In this document: piece after piece, positions 57,151 to 64,000 of the stretch
Position numbering within the stretch: the first letter of the stretch is position 1
Layout of the letters: each line of letters opens with the position of its first letter
Assembly: GCA_025266875.1 (NCBI GenBank)
Contig: JALLLT010000061.1
Span: forward strand, 62,001 to 126,000
Length of the DNA: 64,000 nucleotides
DNA from: Fennellomyces sp. T-0311
Taxonomy: Eukaryota > Mucoromycota > Mucoromycetes > Mucorales > Lichtheimiaceae
Direction: 5' to 3'
Made by a program: the position numbers and the translations under genes
Notes under the pieces: model-generated
The model's database searches: none
What the model saw: only the letters and a program-made list of their open reading frames with translations
Told to the model about the DNA's origin: nothing

Positions 57151-59789
57151 TTTATATACACATATATATTCATCCGTTTTCCTTTTTTTGCATTCCAACA
57201 CAAACAACCTATGTCCCTTTCTTTCTCTTGTTGCCCGTCGATCGGATCAACAGTCTCCTTTATATATACCCATCCACATCCCTATGTCCTCGTTTTCTAT
57301 TCTATTCTTTTCTTTTTCTCCTGCTTGCTTACCCGTTTGATACGCTCCCTCATAATCAACCACTAATACCTTATTTGTACACTTTTTTTCCATCAAATTG
57401 TCCTCTCCTTCCTGTTGATATTTATCCTTATTTTCCGGAATGATAAAGAGAAATAATGTATAGCTTTTTTTTTCTTGAAAAAAATTACTTTCTATGTATT
57501 AAGCAATTGAACTGATCAACATTTATATGTTTGCCAAACTATCATGCACTTGGAATAAATAGCGAATTCTTTTAAAGTGCCTCGCTTCGAAACATACAAT
57601 CTTTAGGATAGTCTCAGGAACTATTACATAAGTCATGCCATACGGCAATTGAATTTTTTTTCAGCTATACTACTTGGTTTTTTTTCACGTCGCAGCTTCA
57701 TTATTACGTACTAATAAGCTTTCCTTTACATAATATCCGGCGGTCTTTCTGTAATAAGTATTCCGTTATTGTTGTACAGCCTGGCGGGTACAATATTCCT
57801 GGGCACTGGTAACATAATATATTTTTCAACCTTGCGTGACACCAAAAGACCCCATGTGGTACTGAATAGTTGTTTTTAACTTGGCGCTTATCAAACACAG
57901 GACAAAACACAGAACAGCAGATCAGGTGTAAAAAAAAAAAGAGGGCTCCAATTAAAGCAAAGGTCAGGGAACTTTTTTGGGCACACCATTGATTATGTTA
58001 CTTTCTTAAAATCAGAAAGCGATGGTTTCGGTATGTAGTTGGTTTAGAAGCCATTCGAACGACGAGTTGATATTTTGTTTCTCACAAAGCCCATTTTAAT
58101 ACAATGATCCTATATTTAGCATGAACTATGACGTTGAAAAAAACATAAAAAAAACCTTTGGGATCTTTTGAACGCCAAAATGGTGTAGAGACCTATTCCC
58201 TCATCAATTACTTCATGTGGAAGAAAAGAAGGAATAACGGCAGATAAGAATTTTGCATGTGGTTTCAGACTAAGCAATAAATAGGTACTTTGAGATAGAC
58301 TGCCAAAACATAATTTGTCCAATAGTGTCGCGCGAGTGACCAACGTTTTTGCGTGTTTCGTTCAATGGTTATGGAGTTCCACATGGAAAGAAGGAAAAAA
58401 CGTATCTGATTTGTATATGCAGGTGACTCTCTATACATAGAAAGAAAGTATGAACATTCGGTGCACGTTGAGATAACAAAACGCTTGTTTGAGTGCAAAC
58501 ACGCAAACATAATCTTCGGACTTCTTGGATGGAAATAGCTTTTTTGGAAAGCACGACTTTTTCGATCAAGTGTCTTCCACGAGCTTACCTACTCGTGGAA
58601 CCACAATGCAAGTTTAATTCGCACCTGCAGCAAGAAACATGTTATACGGATGTACCGTAAGTGTTCATTTGAATCTCATTCTCACAACATTTTTTTTTCA
58701 GGGACAAAAGTCACCGTATATTCATGCAGCTTTGGAAATGGCGACACAAAGCAATGAACGTCGAAACTAATAACTCTTGATACGTACGCAGCAACTAGAA
58801 TTGTGCTCAGATATCAAGGCGCGTTTGTAACGTGTTGTCGATACGGACATTGTTCCAAGGAAGCGTGTTTTTTTTTCTTATCTCCTTGCAACCAAAAACA
58901 TCAACAGCTGATTAAAATTTACTTCCACGGATCGCTGCTCGATTATCTTTTATCTTTTGCTTCCGCTGTTATCAGGCTTTATTTATTATCCAAACCTTAT
59001 GAAGCGAACTTGTCGCAGGCGCACAGTCATGCAGACAACGAACGATGGCTTTTACTGGCTATACTTGGCGCACTTAGCCCATGCCATTGGATAGTATTCG
59101 GATTCAGTACAGTATGCTTTACCTTATCGGTGATAAAAGGTAAACAAGAAAGTCACAGCATGCAACGTGATGCGGATGCAGGGTGGTTTGCTACAGGTGC
59201 CTGCTGAAAGTACTGGTAATTTGAATAAGAGAACCAGGGCTGAGCCAAGCCAGAGGCTGTATTGATACAGAAAGATGCTGGGCTCACGGACATCTTATGT
59301 AGTTGAGTTACCTTGTGATTGCATTATTTGCGACTGTTCATAGTAGCCTGGCAAAAAAAAAAGTACGAAAAGACGTAGCCACGTACGTATGACGTGGGTA
59401 TGTATGTGGCACGACATGAAAATCAGGCACCAGGCCGTCCAAGCGCCCAGGTTTAAAAGACCGTCGAAACAAGCGTTACCCCGCTTCATAGCATACTGAG
59501 CACAGTTTACATAATATAAGCGGCTATTTTATAACAAGATTCTGCTTTTCGTTGCACAAACCGGTCGGGTACCTCTTCAAACCCGAGCCGATAAAAACAA
59601 AGTTACCCGCTTGTACAAGAGCCACCAGCCGTACACACGTTGCTGTGTACCCAACTACACATTTACACACGAAACCATCAAGGAATTGAGGAAACATAAA
59701 ACATGCTCTTTATAGAAAACAAACTAAAATAACAAGATTAACATACTGGAAGAGAGGTGTACAAAATGGTATATGTATGGATGGTTTTT
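57151..59789. other. Intergenic, no gene recognised
   Basis: The first 300 bases are pyrimidine-rich 3' flank of the GATA gene. The rest shows no supported gene. A 134-codon frame at 58803-59207 has no recognisable domain and composition like the surrounding DNA. Confidence 0.55.
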
Positions 59790-62700
59790 TTATGCCTTGC
59801 TGCTGCTTTGACCACCACCCAAGATTTGAGCGGCTTGGTTGGTCTGAGCAGAAGAGAAACGGCGCATTTCCTTCTTGTCCATGCTAAGCTTCTTGCCAAA
59901 CAAGCGCTTGCCAAAGTTACGGGGCTGCTCCAAGGACTTGAGCGAGCGGGTACGGTTGGCATAGTAACGGGCAGAAGATGATGCGGAGATGGCAGAAGCA
60001 CGACGGGATTGGCCACCCGCCATGGGAACCTTGGTTTCGGCCAACGTGTTTCTGGGAGTGAACAGCTTTTGCATACCAAACTTCAAGAAATCCATAGGCA
60101 AGAACCAGATAATGTTCCAGATCCAGACAATACCGGCCCAGTCCCAGCCGCAGCCGCGCATGTAGGTGAAGCCCCAGTCGGCATAGACGGCAATGAAGGT
60201 GGCAACAAGCTGAGCAACGACAAAGGCGCACATCAAGTAAACGGAGGGACGTTCCATGAAGAACCAGCTGCGAGAACGGGTGATGAAAATCAATGCCTGG
60301 GAAATGGTCGAAACTTGCAAGTAAATGATGGAGTGGTAGATGTGGTCGTTCACCCAGTCTTCACCAGCGAGATAATCTTCGGCACGGGGCAATTCAACAC
60401 CAAACTTGTCATGGAAGAAAGTAGTGTGGAACATGACGGCAGCAAATGCCAAAGTTGAGGCAGCTTGATACAAACCGTAGACAATGGCATAGCAGAAAAT
60501 TTCACGCAAGTTCCACTGGTCGGGATAAGGCGAAGGCTTGACGCGATCGGTAGAAATGGTCATGATGGTACCATCGTTCAAGACGGCGACAATAAGTACA
60601 GGGAATGGAGGGAAATCGTGCTTAAAGGCAAAGCAGAGGATGGCGAAACCGACAACAACACGAATGGTGATGGAACAGGCGTAGATAGCGTAGTTACGCA
60701 TACGTTGGAAAATCTGGCGAGAACCAATGATGGCTTCGACAATGACGGAAAGACCAGGTTCGGTCAAGACGATATCGGCAGCGGAACGGGCAGCATCAGA
60801 GGCATCAGCGACAGCGACACCGACGTTAGCCTTGGAAAGAGCAGGAGCATCATTGACACCATCACCAGTCATGGCAGTCATATGGCCCATAGCCTGAAGA
60901 CGTTCGACAATTTCGTACTTGTGTTCGGGATAGACACCGGCAAAACCATCGGCCTGCAAGACCATGTCGTCGATGCTAGTGTAACCAGAGCCAGGGGGAG
61001 GACCATCCTTGAGGGTCTTGGACAAGAACATGTTATCACCCATTCCGAGACGACGGCCAGTTTCCTTGCCAATAGCGAGCTGATCACCAGTGATCATCTT
61101 GACTTGAACACCCAAGGCAATCGAACGGTCGATGGTTTCCTTGGTATCAGAACGTGGGGGATCGTAGATGGGGAGCAAACCAATGAGACGGAAGCCCTTG
61201 CCTTCACCCTCGACTTCGCCGGAGGGGACTTCATCGACGGCAACAGCCAAGGCACGGAGACCACGACGGGCAAATTCATCAACATCATCGTTCAAAGCCT
61301 GGATTTGCTGTTCGGTCTTGTCGCGAGTGCATAGATCCAAAATGGTGTGCGACATACCCTTGGTAACACGAAGAGTGGCGCCGTCTTCCAGACGCTTGTA
61401 GGTGATTTCGGTACGCTTGATGACAGGGTTGAAGGGCTTGAATTCGAGTTCCTCGATACCCTCACGAGCAAGCTTAGGGTCGGGCAAGGAGTTGACGATA
61501 CAGAAATCAATAGCATCCTGGTTTTCGGTACGGCAGGCATAGGCGGAGAGGAGGATGACCTCATCACCGTTAAACTCGCCATAGGTCTTGATGGTGGGCT
61601 TATCGACAATCAGTTTATTCAAGGTCAAAGTACCCGTCTTGTCAGAGCAGAGGATAGTGACGGCGGCCATTTCCTCAATGGCAGTGATACGAGTAACAAT
61701 AGCCTTGTGCTCAGCAAGCTGCTTGGCACCGATAGCGAGAGTGACAGACAAGACAGTAGGCCTAAATAAGGTTAGGAACAATAATCAGTATGATATAAGC
61801 AAACAAATTCGGGCGCCACAAAAAAGTACTCACATGGCAATAGGAATACCACCAATGAGCAAGACCAAGAGGTTATCGATACCACGGCGGTAGTTGTAAC
61901 GGAAAGCGGCGTACATGACCAAAATTTCGACAACGACGAAAATACCAATGGAAACCAAACAAAAGTTACCAATGTGTGCCAAAATAGTTTGCAAATGGCC
62001 AACATCGTCGCCTGCATCACCGACAAGCTTGGCAGCGCGACCAAAAAAGGTGTTCAAACCGGTACCAATAACGATGGCTTCGGCTTCACCTTGCTTGACA
62101 GTAGAACCAGAGAAAATTTCGTCACCGGCTTCCTTGCCCACAGGGAGCGATTCACCAGTAAGAGCAGCCTGATCAATGGATACTTGGCCATGTGCCTAAA
62201 TGCAATAAATTTTCGATAAATGAAATGAACTAAAACAACAACAACAATAATAAAGTATAATACATACCGTAAGCAAACGACCATCAGCGGGGATAACGTC
62301 ACCAAGTTTGATGCTAATCACATCGCCAGGAACAAGCTCAGCAGCTTCCATGGTGTGCCACTCGCCATCACGCTTGACCTTACATTCGGGGCGAGCGATT
62401 CCATCAGCGCCTTGACGGCGTTTCCAGCTTGACGTTCTTCGTAGAAACCAATAAGCGAATTGGCCAAGAGCAGGAGAACGATACCAATGAAATCAGGATA
62501 ATCCGGGGGTTTGCCGTCGCCGTTGGCCAAGGCAATCGAGACGATGGCGGCAGCTTCCATGACCCACGAGAGAGGGTTCCACATGAAGCCCAAGAACTGC
62601 AAAAAGGCGTTCTGTTCCTTTTGCTCGAGCTTGTTGTAACCGAACTTCTCGATACGTTGCGCGGCTTCTTCTGAGGTGAGGCCATTCGGCTGCGTCCTAA

Positions 62701-62925
62701 AAAAGCGCACAGAGTCAGATCACGAACCCGGGAAAAGGTTAAGCTGAAAAAAAGTAGTACATACTGCAAAAGTTGCAAAACGTCGTCAGTCTCCATTGTG
62801 GAAAGATCGAACTTGTCCTTGTCGTAGAGTTCTTCGACAGTGAGGGTCTTGACGTTCTCACCGTTGAGCTCAACCTTGGCGGGCGCCTCGGCAACGACCT
62901 CGACGGTTTCCGTTTTCTCGGCCAT
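59790..62925 (-). CDS. PMA1: Plasma-membrane H+-ATPase (P3A) with an apparent 1-nt frameshift
   Basis: Proton pump that energises the plasma membrane. Four exons (62765-62925, 62268-62696, 61834-62195, 59790-61761) total 2924 nt, one short of a full frame; with one more base the protein would be about 974 residues. The shift lies in a run of four G (plus strand 62388-62391): MESLAP is in one frame and [20 protein letters not shown], an obviously conserved continuation, is in the next. All P-type motifs are intact: DQAALTGES, the phosphorylated Asp in [22 protein letters not shown] (where KGA is usual), [12 protein letters not shown] and the ten-helix pattern. [20 protein letters not shown] and [20 protein letters not shown] resemble plant pumps more than yeast Pma1. 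The tail has [15 protein letters not shown] and [11 protein letters not shown], plausible regulatory phosphosites. I think sequencing error is likelier than a real mutation. Confidence 0.93.
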
Positions 62926-64000
62926 ATCGAGGGGAAGTGATGAAGAAGGGAGAAGGGGAAAAAGACGCGGAAGTTGCGGGAGAAAAGAAAAAAACGAAAT
63001 TTATATAAAGGGTAAAAAAAAAAGAAAGAATGGATCGGGCGAGTGTGGGTCAACACAAAAAAAGTACAAAAAGAGATAAGGGGACCTTATATAGAGGTGA
63101 TCCGCAAAAGGCGCGCCAACCGGTTATTCTAATCCCCTCAAACACCTTCCCATCAACAGGCAAGCGGGCACGTTCGAGACATAGCCTGTGCGACAGCACC
63201 CTACGTCAAGCTTTTAACCATATCTGATCTAATGTCCATATATGTACAATTATCGCTCATGGCGATCAGTGCTGTTTCGAGGAAAATAGCTCGTAGTTTA
63301 ATAAGTCGGACTCTCCACTAAGCTCCACTCGCTTTCTCAACGACGCCAATTCGTTGCTTGGTGAAACCAAAGGTAAAAGGTTTTCGACGGGCTACAGTTT
63401 TCCCGACATTGTGTCCCGCTTGCCACACCAACCTACATCCCCCTCCCCCGCTCTCTCCCGCTCCCTCATTGTCTGTGTCAAAAGAATATGTAGAACGGCT
63501 CAGTGATAAAAAAAGGGGGCGTGCATATGCATGTCCGTAATTGCTGTGGGCATGCTCCTGGATTCTGCATGCTTGAAATTCCATAATTATTTATTTACTT
63601 AACCTGAAAAGGATAGCTTACACCACATACAAAAGCCAACCATCTTCTTGGCTTTTGAGCTTCAGAACAAATAGTATTGAAGCCGATCTAAAACAAGAGT
63701 TATGCACCCGCTAGTTAATGCACAGGTGACAATGCAAACATCAGATGCCTGCAGAAAAAACTAAAACCATGTGGCCAATTGCAGTGCATTACTGCCTTGT
63801 ATGCGACTTTTTTTTTCTTTTACGTGCATAGCTATGGATTTCTAAGAAAAAAAGTATTCTTAATTACCCTTTACAATGTGTGCTTAAGCCAAGGAGGGAA
63901 AAGACTGGTATCAATGATAAGAAAGATAAGGACTACGTTATCCATTTGATAATGGCGTGAAAAAAAGATTTGATAGATCTTGGAATGATCTAATATTTGG
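62926..64000. other. PMA1 promoter and flank, no further gene
   Basis: A TATATAAA-like palindromic run (TTTATATAAA, about 63000-63009) lies some 75 bp upstream of the PMA1 ATG, preceded by purine-rich tracts. Beyond 63100 no gene is recognised to the window end. Confidence 0.55.

Noticed and set aside
58803..59207. 134-codon open frame
   Set aside because: No recognisable domain and composition no different from neighbouring non-coding DNA; likely chance.
60009..61769. Plus-strand frames of 149, 289 and 140 codons inside PMA1
   Set aside because: These are antisense to the highly conserved H+-ATPase and have no recognisable domain.
1..64000. CRISPR arrays, operons, prokaryotic-style defence or secondary-metabolite cluster
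   Set aside because: The DNA is fungal nuclear sequence with split genes; no regular spaced repeats and no polyketide, peptide-synthetase or terpene core enzymes were seen.

Overview
The window looks like nuclear DNA of a Mucoromycota fungus, probably Mucorales. Genes are split by many short GT-AG introns (mostly 50-75 nt, with CTAAC-like branch points). The proteins are fungal but include types I associate with early-diverging fungi: a LEUNIG-like LisH/WD40 corepressor, a plasma-membrane H+-ATPase with plant-like motifs, a UDP-glucose dehydrogenase, and a member of a repetitive protein family I recall from Mucorales. There is no sign of a prokaryote or virus. I assembled sixteen protein genes exon by exon and checked codon phase across every junction; fifteen close cleanly into full reading frames and one, PMA1, has a frameshift. 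There is also a partial gene of an unknown family and several transposon relics.

Layout. 1-2690: no gene seen. 2691-6813 (+): a RhoGAP with two membrane segments, a small GPI-type cell-surface protein, and guanine deaminase. 7029-8670 (-): UDP-glucose 6-dehydrogenase. 11554-12341 (-): LITAF-domain protein. 12974-17105 (-): large glutamine-rich LisH/WD40 corepressor. 18306-19606 (-): thioesterase-like protein with a probable 4-nt microexon. 22540-29330 is a mobile-element zone: a decayed duplicate of part of the corepressor gene, a TIR/TSD MITE, a 2.06-kb MULE-like element with long inverted repeats, a gene of an unknown expanded family beside it, and a decayed LINE. 30042-31750 (+): NOP56. 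31976-33333 (-): secreted GH28 polygalacturonase. 37607-39139 (-): CDF metal transporter. 41592-42107 (-): a second GPI-type protein, divergent from glutamate 5-kinase at 42413-43895 (+). 46456-48213 (+): O-fucosyltransferase-like type II membrane protein. 48425-51528 (+): CHL1/DDX11 DNA helicase (14 exons). 51645-52995 (-): FEX fluoride exporter, divergent from a GNAT acetyltransferase at 53113-53837 (+). 55873-57150 (+): two-finger GATA factor. 59790-62925 (-): PMA1 H+-ATPase with an apparent 1-nt frameshift.

The genes are mostly unrelated housekeeping, wall/surface, transport and regulatory functions; I see no biosynthetic cluster and no defence-like system. The most unusual points are the 4-nt microexon, the membrane-anchored RhoGAP, the unknown family gene beside a MULE relic, and the GATA finger split by an intron that is itself open and in frame. 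Intergenic stretches of 2-4 kb are AT-rich, with homopolymer tracts and no tRNA or rRNA that I could recognise.
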